This document shows, in pieces, positions 33,823 to 42,300 of a stretch of DNA of 64,000 nt. Under the pieces are notes generated by a model. It saw only the letters and a list, made by a program, of their open reading frames with translations, had not been told where the DNA came from and searched no databases. Source of the stretch: Sphingopyxis sp. LC81 (GTDB lineage: Bacteria; Pseudomonadota; Alphaproteobacteria; Sphingomonadales; Sphingomonadaceae). The position numbers and the translations under genes are program-made. Positions within the stretch are counted from its first letter, which is position 1; every line of letters starts with the position of its first letter. The stretch lies in contig NZ_JNFD01000021.1 in the NCBI RefSeq assembly GCF_000756375.1, forward strand, positions 1-64,000, read 5' to 3'.

Positions 33823-35346
33823 ATGAAGATTGCGATGCCCGAACTAGCCCTTATCCCGACCGCCGTCGCCAGTGGTGACGCGCGCCAAATGCCGCGTAAT
33901 ATCGAGGCCGAGGCCGCGTTTCTCGGCGCGATCCTGATCGACAACCGAGTCGTCGAGGATCTGCCCGTTGCGCTCAATCCCGAGCATTTCTTCGAGCCGC
34001 TCCACGGCCGCATTTTCCAGCAGACGATGGCGCTGATCGAGCGCAACAGCATCGCGACCCCGGTGACGCTGAAGCCCTATTTCGAGGCCGACGAGGCGAT
34101 GAAGGCGGTCGGCGGCGTCGGTTATCTCGCGCAGCTCACCGGCAGCGGGGCGGGCCTGATCGGTGCGCGCGATTTTGCGCGGCAGATTTTCGACCTTGCG
34201 CTGCTCCGCGAACTCGCGGGCGTCGGGCGCACGCTCGTCGACAATGCGCTCGACACCAGCGAACGTGTCGATCCGCAAGCGCAGATCGAGGAAGCCGAAA
34301 CCGCGCTTTATCGCGTCGCGGGCGGCGAGGCCGAGATGGGGTCGGTCAAGAATTTCAGCCAGGCGAGCCTCGTGGCGCTGCAGGCGGCCGAGCGCGCGCT
34401 CAATTCGGGCGGCCATCTGTCGGGGATCACCACCGGCATCGCCAGCATGAACGCCAAGATCGGCGGCATGCACAATTCGGACTTGATGATCCTCGCGGGG
34501 CGTCCGGGCATGGGCAAGACCTCGCTCGCGACCAATATCGCGTATAACGCCGCCGAACGCTTTCGCCGCGACGAGGACGACGGCATCCCGCCCGAAAAGA
34601 ATATGGGCGCGAAGGTTGCCTTTTTCAGCCTCGAAATGTCGGCCGACCAGCTCGCGACCCGCGTGCTCGCCGAACAGTCGGGGGTGTCGGGCGAGGCGCT
34701 GCGTATGGGCAAGATTAGCAAGGAGCAGTTCCAGCAGCTGAGCCGCGCGGCGCAGCAGCTCCAGACCTTGCCGCTGTTCATCGACGATACGCCGGGCCTG
34801 ACGATCGCGGGGCTGCGCACGCGTGCGCGGCGCCTCCAGCGGCGCCACGGCATCGGCTTCATCATCGTCGACTATCTCCAGCTGCTGCAGGGCTCGTCGA
34901 AAAGCGGCGACAATCGTGTGCAGGAAATTTCGGAAATTTCGCGTGGTTTGAAGACGCTGGCAAAGGAACTTCATGTGCCGGTGATGGCGCTGTCGCAGCT
35001 CAGCCGTCAGGTCGAAAGCCGCGAGGACAAGCGGCCGCAGCTGTCCGACCTTCGTGAATCGGGCTCGATCGAGCAGGACGCCGACATGGTGCTCTTCGTG
35101 TTCCGCGAGGATTATTATGTCGCGGCGAAGGAACCCAAGCGTCCGGTTGAAGGCGACGATGTGAAGATCCACGCGCAGCATGAGGAATGGGCGGCCGAGA
35201 TGGAACGCGTCTTCGGCCTTGCCGAAGTGATCGTCGCGAAATCCCGCCACGGCTCGACGGGCAAGATCCGCATGCACTTCGAGGCGAAGACGACGAAGTT
35301 CAGCGACCTTGCCGACGACAGCATGGCGTTCGAGGATTATGAGTGA
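33823..35346 (+). CDS. dnaB: replicative DNA helicase DnaB
   Basis: The hexameric fork helicase. The N-terminal domain (NIEAEAAFLGAILIDNRVVEDLP) is joined to a RecA-like motor: Walker A GRPGMGKTS (K232), FFSLEMSADQLATRVLAEQSGV, Walker B FIIVDYLQLL, SQLSRQVESREDKRP, and the arginine-finger region AKSRHGSTGKIRMHF. It has 507 residues from the start used. The ATG at 33823 and one at 33835 are both possible; neither has a good ribosome binding site. No intein is present. Confidence 0.95.
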   Translation: MKIAMPELALIPTAVASGDARQMPRNIEAEAAFLGAILIDNRVVEDLPVALNPEHFFEPLHGRIFQQTMALIERNSIATPVTLKPYFEADEAMKAVGGVGYLAQLTGSGAGLIGARDFARQIFDLALLRELAGVGRTLVDNALDTSERVDPQAQIEEAETALYRVAGGEAEMGSVKNFSQASLVALQAAERALNSGGHLSGITTGIASMNAKIGGMHNSDLMILAGRPGMGKTSLATNIAYNAAERFRRDEDDGIPPEKNMGAKVAFFSLEMSADQLATRVLAEQSGVSGEALRMGKISKEQFQQLSRAAQQLQTLPLFIDDTPGLTIAGLRTRARRLQRRHGIGFIIVDYLQLLQGSSKSGDNRVQEISEISRGLKTLAKELHVPVMALSQLSRQVESREDKRPQLSDLRESGSIEQDADMVLFVFREDYYVAAKEPKRPVEGDDVKIHAQHEEWAAEMERVFGLAEVIVAKSRHGSTGKIRMHFEAKTTKFSDLADDSMAFEDYE

Positions 35347-35380
35347 GGCGACGGCCTAGCTCGCCATCTCGGCAAATTTT

Positions 35381-35455
35381 CGTCATCCCAGCGAACGCTG
35401 GGATCGCTTGCGGTCTTTGGCAACGATAGCGGTCCCAGCTTTCGCTGGGACGACG
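35381..35455. repeat. pair of REP-like palindromes after dnaB
   Basis: Two inverted elements: CGTCATCCCAGCGAACGCTG from 35381 with the palindrome CCCAGCG-AA-CGCTGGG, and TCCCAGC-TTTC-GCTGGGA at 35433-35450, each flanked by GTCAT or GACGACG. The second is nearly the same as elements at 35776 and 44988. The pair could also terminate dnaB transcription. Confidence 0.75.
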
Positions 35456-35462
35456 GGTTTGG

Positions 35463-35753
35463 CTAGATCAAGGCCGCGGCCAGATCATCCCAATCTGGAT
35501 TGCTTGCTTCGATCAGCTCGATTTTCCATTGCCGCTTCCAGGCTTTCATCGCTTTTTCGCGCGCGATCGCTTCGCCAATGGTCGAAAACTCCTCGACGAG
35601 CACCAATCGCGTCAGTCCATATTTGCGGCAGAAGGCCGAGCCCTGTCCCGTTTTATGCTGGTAGATGCGAGCTGGCAGGTCGGCGGTTACGCCGATGTAT
35701 AGAACGCCGCCCGGCTTGTTGGTCATGATGTATATCCAGCCGAGCTTGCTCAT
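35463..35753 (-). CDS. GIY-YIG domain nuclease, small
   Basis: A 96-residue single-domain GIY-YIG protein (UvrC/URI-like). Motifs: GWIYIMTNKPGGVLYIGVT carries the paired tyrosines, then RIYQHKTG with the catalytic Arg-like position, KYGLTRLVLVEEF, and the Glu/Lys helix AIAREKAMKAWKRQWKIELI. Function of these stand-alone proteins is not settled. REP-like palindromes lie within 30 bp on both sides. Confidence 0.9.
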   Translation of the reverse strand: MSKLGWIYIMTNKPGGVLYIGVTADLPARIYQHKTGQGSAFCRKYGLTRLVLVEEFSTIGEAIAREKAMKAWKRQWKIELIEASNPDWDDLAAALI

Positions 35754-35775
35754 GCCGATAGGCTAGCATCAGGAC

Positions 35776-35806
35776 GCCAGCGATCCCAGCTTTCGCTGGG
35801 ATGACG
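35776..35806. repeat. REP-like palindrome
   Basis: GCCAGCGATCCCAGC followed by TTTC and GCTGGGATGACG: a 7-bp stem TCCCAGC/GCTGGGA with the same flanks as the elements at 35433 and 44988. It lies between the GIY-YIG gene start and the cysH stop. Confidence 0.75.
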
Positions 35807-35811
35807 AATAT

Positions 35812-36615
35812 TTAGAACGCCGGGTCGTTCGCGGGATCGTCGTCCAGCGGAGTGACTTCGGTGTGGATGCCGCATTCGGTCTTGTCCCAGCCGCGCCAGC
35901 GGCCCGAGCGCGGGTCTTCGCCCGGCTTGACCTTTGACGTGCACGGTGAGCAGCCGATCGAGGGATAGCCCTCGGCCTCGAGCGGGTGGCGCGGCAGGTC
36001 GTGCGCTTCGAAATAGGCGTCGAGCTGTTCGCGCGTCCAGTTGGCGAGCGGGTTGAATTTCAGGCGGCCGGTGCTGCCGTCGAGCTCGAAGCGCGCCAGA
36101 CCCTGCCGCGTCGACGACTGGAAACCCTTGCGGCCGGTGATCGAAGTGTCGAAATCGGTCAGCGCCTTTTCGAGCGGCTTGACCTTGCGGATTTCGCAGC
36201 AGCCGTCGGGGTCGTACGACCAGCGCAGCTCGGTCGCGTCCTTCGCGGCGAGATCCTCGGCGTCGGGCGTCAGGTTGACGATATTGAGCCCTAGCTTCGC
36301 GGCCAGCTCGTCGCGATAGGCGAGCGTTTCGGGGAAATGCTTGCCGGTGTCGAGGAACAGCACGGGCATGTCGGGCGCGACGCGCGTCACGAGGTGGAGC
36401 AGCACCGCGCTTTCGGCGCCGAAGCTCGAGACGATTCCGGTCTCGCCCAGCAGCCCCGCGCCGATCACGCTCGCGACCACTTCGGCGGCGTCCTGGCCGC
36501 GGAAGAGGTTGTTGAGGCGAATGACGTCGGCCTGCGTGAAGCGCGGCGCGACGTCGATCCGGTCGCGGGTACGGTCTTCGCTGCCTTTGCGCGGAGAGGT
36601 TTTCACGTCAGCCAT
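35812..36615 (-). CDS. cysH: assimilatory APS/PAPS reductase CysH
   Basis: A 267-residue adenylyl-sulfate reductase that gives sulfite. It has the PP-loop-like SSFGAESAVLLHL, LDTGKHFPETLAYRD, and STRQGLARFE. Cys pairs CC (GCCEIRKVKPL) and CSPC (SIGCSPCT), the ligands of a [4Fe-4S] cluster, and the catalytic Cys in KTECGIH point to APS rather than PAPS as substrate. It overlaps DUF934 by 8 bp and is the last gene of the sulfur operon. Confidence 0.95.
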   Translation of the reverse strand: MADVKTSPRKGSEDRTRDRIDVAPRFTQADVIRLNNLFRGQDAAEVVASVIGAGLLGETGIVSSFGAESAVLLHLVTRVAPDMPVLFLDTGKHFPETLAYRDELAAKLGLNIVNLTPDAEDLAAKDATELRWSYDPDGCCEIRKVKPLEKALTDFDTSITGRKGFQSSTRQGLARFELDGSTGRLKFNPLANWTREQLDAYFEAHDLPRHPLEAEGYPSIGCSPCTSKVKPGEDPRSGRWRGWDKTECGIHTEVTPLDDDPANDPAF

Positions 36616-37021
36616 GCCTCAGCTTCCAGATCGGCACCGCGCCGTCGGCGGCACCCTGATAATGTTCGGGCCAGCGCGCCAGCGCCGCCTCCACATCGGC
36701 CGGGTTGAGCGCCTTTTCGGGCGCGAACGTGTCGAAGCCGCAGCGCTTCAAATAGGCGATCTGGTCGACGAGCACGTCGCCTTGCGCGCGCAGTTCACCC
36801 GCGTACCCGGCCTCACGCAAGATACGCGCCGACGAATAGCCGCGGCCGTCGCGGAACTTCGGGAAGGCGACCTCGATCAGCGCGAGCCGGTCGAGATGCG
36901 GGATCAGCGCGCGCGCGTCCTCATCGGGTTCGAGCCGCACGGCTGTCGCGTTCGACTGCGACAGGAAGGCATCGAGGGTGACCGCGGGCTCTTCGCCGTC
37001 GCTGTGAATATGCTCAACCAT
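36608..37021 (-). CDS. DUF934 family protein (sulfite-reduction associated)
   Basis: A 137-residue DUF934 protein. Conserved parts: LIEVAFPKFRDGRGYSSARILRE and ELRAQGDVLVDQIAYLKRCGFD. DUF934 genes are nearly always placed between sulfite reductase and cysH in proteobacteria; the biochemical role is unknown. The start at 37021 overlaps the sulfite reductase stop by 8 bp, and its own stop overlaps cysH by 8 bp, so all three are coupled. Confidence 0.92.
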   Translation of the reverse strand: MVEHIHSDGEEPAVTLDAFLSQSNATAVRLEPDEDARALIPHLDRLALIEVAFPKFRDGRGYSSARILREAGYAGELRAQGDVLVDQIAYLKRCGFDTFAPEKALNPADVEAALARWPEHYQGAADGAVPIWKLRHG

Positions 37022-38645
37022 AGATCGCCTCCTTGAAGGGGGCCATGCCGACGCGGCGGAAGGTGTCGACGAAACGCTCGCCCTCTGTCCGTTCGGCGAG
37101 ATATTTGTCGGTGACGCGTTCGATCGCATCGACGACGCCGTCCTCGTCGAAACCGGGGCCGGTGATCGTGCCGAGGCTGACGTCCTCCGCACCCGAGCCG
37201 CCGAGCGACAGCTGGTAATTTTCGGTGCCCTTGCGGTCGACGCCGAGGATGCCGATGTGGCCGGCGTGGTGATGCCCGCACGCGTTGATGCAGCCCGAAA
37301 TCTTAAGCTTGAGCTCGCCCAGTTCCTTCTGGCGGCCAAGATCCGAAAAACGCGTCGCGATCTTCTGCGCGACCGGGATCGAGCGCGCGTTGGCGAGGCT
37401 GCAATAATCGAGCCCGGGGCAGGCGATGATGTCGCTGATCAGGTCGAGGTTCGGCGTCGCGAGCCCCGCGGCGTCGAGCGCCTGCCACACCGCGTAAAGA
37501 TCGGCCTTGCGGACGTGCGGCAGCACGATGTTCTGCGCATGGGTGACGCGGAGCTCATCATGGCTGTATTTTTCGGCGAGGTCGGCCATCAGGTCGATCT
37601 GAGCCGACGACGCATCGCCAGGGATGCCGCCGATCGGCTTCAGGCTGATGTTGACGATCGCATGGCCCGAAACCTTGTGCGCGGCGACATTCTGGTCGAC
37701 CCAGACGGCGAAGTCGGGGTCGCTGCGGTCGATCGCGTCGGGGGCCGAGGCGTCGAGCGGCGGCGGCGCGAACTGCGCGGCGATGCGGTCGAATTCGGCC
37801 TTCGGCGGATCGATGCCGAGCGACTTCACATGCTTGAACTCTTCCTCGACCTGGCGGCGATATTCGTCGGCGCCGAGTTCGTGGATCAGGATCTTGATGC
37901 GCGCCTTGTAGATATTGTCGCGGCGGCCGTAGCGGTTGTAGACGCGCAGGCACGCCTCGGCGTAACTCAGCATGTCGTCGAGTGGCACAAAATCCTTGAT
38001 CAGCGGCGCGATCATCGGGGTGCGGCCCATGCCGCCGCCGACGTAGAAAGCGGCGCCGTGCTGCCCGTCCTTTTCGACGATCTGGATGCCGATGTCGTGG
38101 AGGCGCATCGCGGCGCGATCCTCGTCGGCCGCGATCACCGCGATCTTGAACTTGCGCGGCAAATAGCTGAATTCGGGGTGGAAGCTCGACCATTGGCGGA
38201 GCAGTTCGGCCCACGGACGCGGATCGGTGATCTCGTCGGCGGCGGCGCCGGCCCACTGGTCCGAGCTGATGTTGCGGATGCAATTGCCGCTCGTCTGGAT
38301 CGCGTGCATCTCGACCGACGCCAGATCTTCGAGGATCGCGGGCGCATCCTCCAGCTTGATCCAGTTATACTGGATATTCTGGCGCGTGGTGAAATGGCCG
38401 TAATCGCGGTCATACTTGCGCGCGATGTGCGCGAGCATGCGCATCTGGCGGCTGTCGAGCGTCCCGTACGGCACCGCGACGCGCAGCATATAGGCGTGAA
38501 GCTGGAGATAGAGGCCGTTCATCAGCCGGAGCGGCTTGAACTGGTCCTCGGTGATTTCGCCCGCGAGGCGGCGGCGCACCTGGTCGCTGAATTCGGCGAC
38601 ACGCGCTTCGACCATCGCATGGTCATATTCGTCATATTTATACAT
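37014..38645 (-). CDS. cysI: nitrite/sulfite reductase, siroheme hemoprotein (CysI-like)
   Basis: A 543-residue siroheme/[4Fe-4S] reductase; in this operon sulfite to sulfide is the likely reaction. The N-terminal ferredoxin-like half has YGHFTTRQNIQYNWI and QTSGNCIRNISSD. The cluster/siroheme Cys are in ACPGLDYCSLANARS and KISGCINACGHHHAGHIGILG. It is a one-chain NirA/CysI-type protein. The start is 1 bp after the DUF2849 stop. Substrate assignment rests on the neighbours. Confidence 0.93.
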   Translation of the reverse strand: MYKYDEYDHAMVEARVAEFSDQVRRRLAGEITEDQFKPLRLMNGLYLQLHAYMLRVAVPYGTLDSRQMRMLAHIARKYDRDYGHFTTRQNIQYNWIKLEDAPAILEDLASVEMHAIQTSGNCIRNISSDQWAGAAADEITDPRPWAELLRQWSSFHPEFSYLPRKFKIAVIAADEDRAAMRLHDIGIQIVEKDGQHGAAFYVGGGMGRTPMIAPLIKDFVPLDDMLSYAEACLRVYNRYGRRDNIYKARIKILIHELGADEYRRQVEEEFKHVKSLGIDPPKAEFDRIAAQFAPPPLDASAPDAIDRSDPDFAVWVDQNVAAHKVSGHAIVNISLKPIGGIPGDASSAQIDLMADLAEKYSHDELRVTHAQNIVLPHVRKADLYAVWQALDAAGLATPNLDLISDIIACPGLDYCSLANARSIPVAQKIATRFSDLGRQKELGELKLKISGCINACGHHHAGHIGILGVDRKGTENYQLSLGGSGAEDVSLGTITGPGFDEDGVVDAIERVTDKYLAERTEGERFVDTFRRVGMAPFKEAIYG

Positions 38646-38646
38646 G

Positions 38647-38943
38647 TCAGATCACCCAGTCGCCGGCCGCGGGATCGGCGGGTTTCAGTGTCAGGTCGGG
38701 GCGCACGGTGGGGCCGAGCGCACGGATGCGGTCCTTGATGTGCGCGGGGCGCGGGCCGTCGGGGGTCTGTTCACCCGCGATGATATAGGGGGCGTTGACG
38801 CGGCGCGCGCCTTCCTCGGCGGCAAGGATCGCCTCGCCAGCCTCGCCGACGTCGGCGGCGTCCTCGATATGCAGCGACCAGTCGGCGCCGGTCCACCAGG
38901 TGACAAATCCTGTTTTCAGGTCATTGCCCGTGAGCAGCTTCAT
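38647..38943 (-). CDS. DUF2849 family protein
   Basis: A 98-residue DUF2849 protein (MKLLTGNDLKTGFVTWWTG, DWSLHIEDA, NAPYIIAGEQTPDGPRPAHIKDRIRALGPT). Found in alphaproteobacteria inside the same sulfur operon, between cobA and cysI; role unknown. It overlaps cobA by 4 bp (ATGA). Confidence 0.92.
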   Translation of the reverse strand: MKLLTGNDLKTGFVTWWTGADWSLHIEDAADVGEAGEAILAAEEGARRVNAPYIIAGEQTPDGPRPAHIKDRIRALGPTVRPDLTLKPADPAAGDWVI

Positions 38944-39728
38944 GTGAAATCCCTTATTTGAGCGGCGACGCCCGGCGCTCCGAGGCAGTCGAGCGCATCG
39001 GCGCGCGCCGCGACCTTGCCGACGATAATCAGCGCGGGGCTTTTGACTTTCTCGCGTGCGACGAGGTCGCCGAGATCGGTGAGCAGCGAGCGAAGAACCC
39101 GGGCTTCGGCGGTGGTGCCGCGTTCGATGACCGCGACGGGCAGGCCCGGCGAAACGCCGTCGGCGATCAGCTTGTCGGCAATGGCCGAAGCAGTAGCGAG
39201 GCCCATGTAAATGACGAGCGTGCGGCCGTGCCCCGCGAGGCCCGACCAGTCCTGCTCGGTCAGATCCTTGCACTGGCCCGCGACGAAGCTGACTGCGCTG
39301 GCGTCCTCGCGGTGGGTGAGGGGGAGGCCCGCCTGCGCGGCGCAGCCCGCGGCGGCGGTGATGCCGGGGACGGTTTCGACCGCGACGCCGGCTTGGCGCG
39401 CGGCGTCGAGTTCTTCGCCGCCGCGGCCGAAAATGAAGGGGTCGCCGCCCTTGAGGCGCACGACCTGCTTGCCGGCGAGGGTCTCGCGGACGAGCAGTTC
39501 GTTGATCAGCTCCTGCTTCATCGTGTGGCGGCTGCGCTGCTTGGCGACGCTGATCCGCTCCACATGCGAGGGAATCAGCGCGAGCACGCCTTCGCCGACG
39601 AGCCCGTCATGGACGACGAGATCGGCCGACTCCAGCAGCCGCGCGGCGCGCAGCGTCAGCAGGTCGGGGTCGCCGGGACCGGCGCCGACGAGCCAGAGCT
39701 TGCCTGCAGGAGGGAGAGTCTTTTCCAT
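38940..39728 (-). CDS. cobA: uroporphyrinogen-III C-methyltransferase (siroheme pathway)
   Basis: A 262-residue SUMT that methylates uroporphyrinogen III, the first step to siroheme, the cofactor of the sulfite reductase next to it. Motifs: VGAGPGDPDLLTLRAARLL, DGLV, KQRSRHTMKQ, VVRLKGGDPFIFGRGGEE, VPGITAAAGCAAQAGLPLTHR and VIYMGL. The CysG dehydrogenase/ferrochelatase domain is absent, so those steps must be encoded elsewhere. First gene of the cobA-DUF2849-cysI-DUF934-cysH operon. Confidence 0.94.
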   Translation of the reverse strand: MEKTLPPAGKLWLVGAGPGDPDLLTLRAARLLESADLVVHDGLVGEGVLALIPSHVERISVAKQRSRHTMKQELINELLVRETLAGKQVVRLKGGDPFIFGRGGEELDAARQAGVAVETVPGITAAAGCAAQAGLPLTHREDASAVSFVAGQCKDLTEQDWSGLAGHGRTLVIYMGLATASAIADKLIADGVSPGLPVAVIERGTTAEARVLRSLLTDLGDLVAREKVKSPALIIVGKVAARADALDCLGAPGVAAQIRDFT

Positions 39729-39805
39729 GCACCGTAGATGGTCGCGCGTCGCCTACATGGCAAAGCAGGCTTTTTTGACACCGGTGAAGGTAAAATTGGG
39801 GTGGT

Positions 39806-41251
39806 CTAATTGTAGTTCTTGAGCACCAGCTGCGAGCCCTCAGGATCGCGCAAACCGACGCCGATCGAGGCGCGCATCGTATCGCTTTCGGCCGATGCCA
39901 CCGGATAGGCGCAATAGTCGGCGGCGTAGAAGGCGCTCGGCCGGTGATTGCCCGACAGGCCGATCCCGCCAAAGGGCGCGGCGGACGATGCGCCATTGGT
40001 CGGCCGGTTCCAGTTGATCACCCCGGCGCGCGCATTGGCCCAGAATTGGTCGTAAAGCTGCGGCGTGCCGCCGATCAGCGACGCCGACAGACCGAAGGCG
40101 GTGTTGTTCGCTTCGGCGATCGCGGCCTCGAAACTGTCGACGCGGACGACCTGGAGCAGCGGCCCGAACAGCTCGATATCGGGGCGCTCGGGCATGGCGG
40201 TGACGTCGATGATGCCGGGGGTCAGGAAGGGGCGGCCCGCGACGGGGCGCGTCATGTGGCGGATCACCTTGCCGCCGTTCGACATCAGGATCAGGAAGCT
40301 TTCGGTCAGGCCGTCGGCGGCTTCGTTGTCGATCACGGGGCCCATATAGGGGGCGGGATCGGCGTGCGGATGATCGACGATCAACCGGTTCGCGAGGCCG
40401 CAAACCTCCTCGATCAGCTTGTCGGCAAGGCTGTCGCGGACGATCAGACGGCGCGCGTTGCTGCACCGCTGCCCGGCGCTGAGGAAGGCCGACTGGACGA
40501 CGATGATCGCGGCGGTGCGGATGTCGGCGGTGTCCCACACGACGATCGGATTGTTGCCGCCCATTTCGAGCGCGAGCATCTTGCCCGGCTGGCCCGCGAA
40601 CTGGCGATTGAGCGCGAGGCCGGTGCGCGCCGAGCCGGTGAAGAGCAGCCCGTCGATACCCGCATGCCCCGCGAGCGCCTTGCCCGTTTCGGGGCCGCCG
40701 ACGATCAGGCGGAGCACCTCTTGCGGCACGCCCGCGCTGTGGAACAGCTGGGCGAGCTTCGCGCCGACCGCGGGTGTCTTTTCGGATGGTTTGAACAGTA
40801 CCGAATTGCCGGCGATCAGCGCGGGGACGATATGGCCGTTCGGCAGGTGGGCGGGAAAATTATAGGGGCCGAGTACCGCGAGCGCGCCGTGTGGTTTGTG
40901 CCGCACCGCGTTGCGCAGCCCCATCGCGCCCTCGATACGGCGATTGGGGGTGCGCTCGGCATAGGCTTTGACCGAAATATCGACCTTGTTACAGACTGAT
41001 TCGACCTCGGTGCGCGCTTCCCACAAAGGCTTGCCGGTTTCGCGCGCGATCAGGTCGGCGAACGCCTCGCCCTCGGCCTTCACGCGGTCGACGAAGCGGC
41101 GCAGCGTTTCGGTGCGGAAGGACACGGGTTTTGCGGCCCATTCGGGCCAGGCGCGGCGCGCGATCGCGACCTCGTCGTCGATGTTGCTGACCGGACCGCG
41201 CCAAAGCTCTTCGCCGGTTGCGGGTTCGAAGGAAAGCAGGGTCTCGCTCAT
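39806..41251 (-). CDS. astD: succinylglutamate-semialdehyde dehydrogenase-like aldehyde dehydrogenase
   Basis: A 481-residue NAD-dependent aldehyde dehydrogenase of the AstD type (arginine succinyltransferase pathway, fourth step). SFEPATGEELWRGPV opens the protein; LGPYNFPAHLPNGHI, GGPETGKALAGH, FTGSARTGLALNRQ, LEMGGNNPIVV with the general base Glu, and the nucleophile C263 in SAGQRCSNARR are all in place. The frame continues upstream, but conserved sequence begins at 41251. No other ast genes are next to it, so the physiological substrate is not certain. Confidence 0.85.
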   Translation of the reverse strand: MSETLLSFEPATGEELWRGPVSNIDDEVAIARRAWPEWAAKPVSFRTETLRRFVDRVKAEGEAFADLIARETGKPLWEARTEVESVCNKVDISVKAYAERTPNRRIEGAMGLRNAVRHKPHGALAVLGPYNFPAHLPNGHIVPALIAGNSVLFKPSEKTPAVGAKLAQLFHSAGVPQEVLRLIVGGPETGKALAGHAGIDGLLFTGSARTGLALNRQFAGQPGKMLALEMGGNNPIVVWDTADIRTAAIIVVQSAFLSAGQRCSNARRLIVRDSLADKLIEEVCGLANRLIVDHPHADPAPYMGPVIDNEAADGLTESFLILMSNGGKVIRHMTRPVAGRPFLTPGIIDVTAMPERPDIELFGPLLQVVRVDSFEAAIAEANNTAFGLSASLIGGTPQLYDQFWANARAGVINWNRPTNGASSAAPFGGIGLSGNHRPSAFYAADYCAYPVASAESDTMRASIGVGLRDPEGSQLVLKNYN

Positions 41252-41406
41252 GGTCGCTCGGCTCTTATCGGCGAAAGGGGGTGGCGGCAACCTGTGGCGG
41301 CGTATGCGACGGATTGCTTGCACCGCGCGGCGTCGTTGGCGATAGACGCTCGCATGAGTCCCGGCTGACGGGACGAGCCAACGCCGAACTAAGGGGACGT
41401 GCCATA

Positions 41407-42300
41407 TTGGCCCAGCAGGACAGCCACCGCGACTGGTCGGACCATTATTGGTGGTCATCCGACGGCGTCCGGCTGCACGCGCGCGTCTATGCCGGGCCCG
41501 AGGGCAGCGAAAGCGCGCCGCCGATCCTGTGCATGCCGGGCCTTGCACGCAATGTCCGCGATTTCGAGGATCTCGCGCCGCATGTCGCGCAATATCGCAA
41601 GGTCATCGTGATCGAATTCCGCGGGCGCGGCGAAAGCGCCTTTGCCAAGGATCCGATGACTTATGTCCCGCTGACCTATGTGCAGGACGTCGTGGCGATG
41701 CTGGATGAGCTGGCGATCGAGCGTTTCGCGGCGATCGGCACCTCGCTCGGCGGGCTGGTCGCGATGCTGCTCGCGGCGGCGCTGCCGGGGCGGATCGTCG
41801 GCGCGGTGCTGAACGATGTCGGCCCCGAACTCCAGACCGCGGGGCTGGAGCGAATTCGCGACTATATCGGTGCGGGCGGCAGCCAGCCGACGTGGATGCA
41901 CGCGGCGCGCGCGTTCGCCGAACTCAATGGCGCGGTCTATCCCGGGTATGAAATCCACGACTGGCTGCGGCTGACCAAGCGGACGCACCGGCTGACCGCC
42001 GAGGGCCGCATCGTCACCGACTATGACAAGCAGATCGCGGCGCCGCTGCGCGCGCCCGGCGGCGGCGATGCCGCGATGGACCTGTGGCCGGTGTACCGCG
42101 CGCTGGGCGATGTTCCGCTGCTGATCCTGCGCGGCGAATTGTCGGACATCCTCGCACGCTCGGCGGGCGAGAAGATGGTCGCCGAGCTTCCGCGCGCGCG
42201 GCTGGTCGAGGTGCCCGGGGTCGGGCATGCGCCGACGATGGACGAGCCCGCGGCGCGGGCCGCGATCGATGCCTGGGCGGCGGAATTGCCCGCCGCGTGA
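41407..42300 (+). CDS. alpha/beta hydrolase
   Basis: A 297-residue alpha/beta-hydrolase-fold protein. ILCMPGLARNVRDFEDLAPHVA holds the oxyanion-hole strand, GRGES the next turn, GTSLGG the nucleophile elbow (S113), LILRGELSDILA the acid region, and VPGVGHAPTMDEPAA the catalytic His. No ATG fits; TTG 41407 preceded by AAGGGGA (41391-41397) is the best start. The stop overlaps the glycosyltransferase start by 4 bp. Substrate unknown. Confidence 0.82.
   Translation: MAQQDSHRDWSDHYWWSSDGVRLHARVYAGPEGSESAPPILCMPGLARNVRDFEDLAPHVAQYRKVIVIEFRGRGESAFAKDPMTYVPLTYVQDVVAMLDELAIERFAAIGTSLGGLVAMLLAAALPGRIVGAVLNDVGPELQTAGLERIRDYIGAGGSQPTWMHAARAFAELNGAVYPGYEIHDWLRLTKRTHRLTAEGRIVTDYDKQIAAPLRAPGGGDAAMDLWPVYRALGDVPLLILRGELSDILARSAGEKMVAELPRARLVEVPGVGHAPTMDEPAARAAIDAWAAELPAA

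Noticed and set aside
33844-35277. 477-residue open frame antisense to dnaB
   Set aside because: Mirror of a GC-rich coding gene; no ribosome binding site and no recognisable domain, while dnaB is certain.
37257-38738. 493-residue open frame antisense to cysI
   Set aside because: Same artefact of high GC3; composition is typical of an antisense frame.
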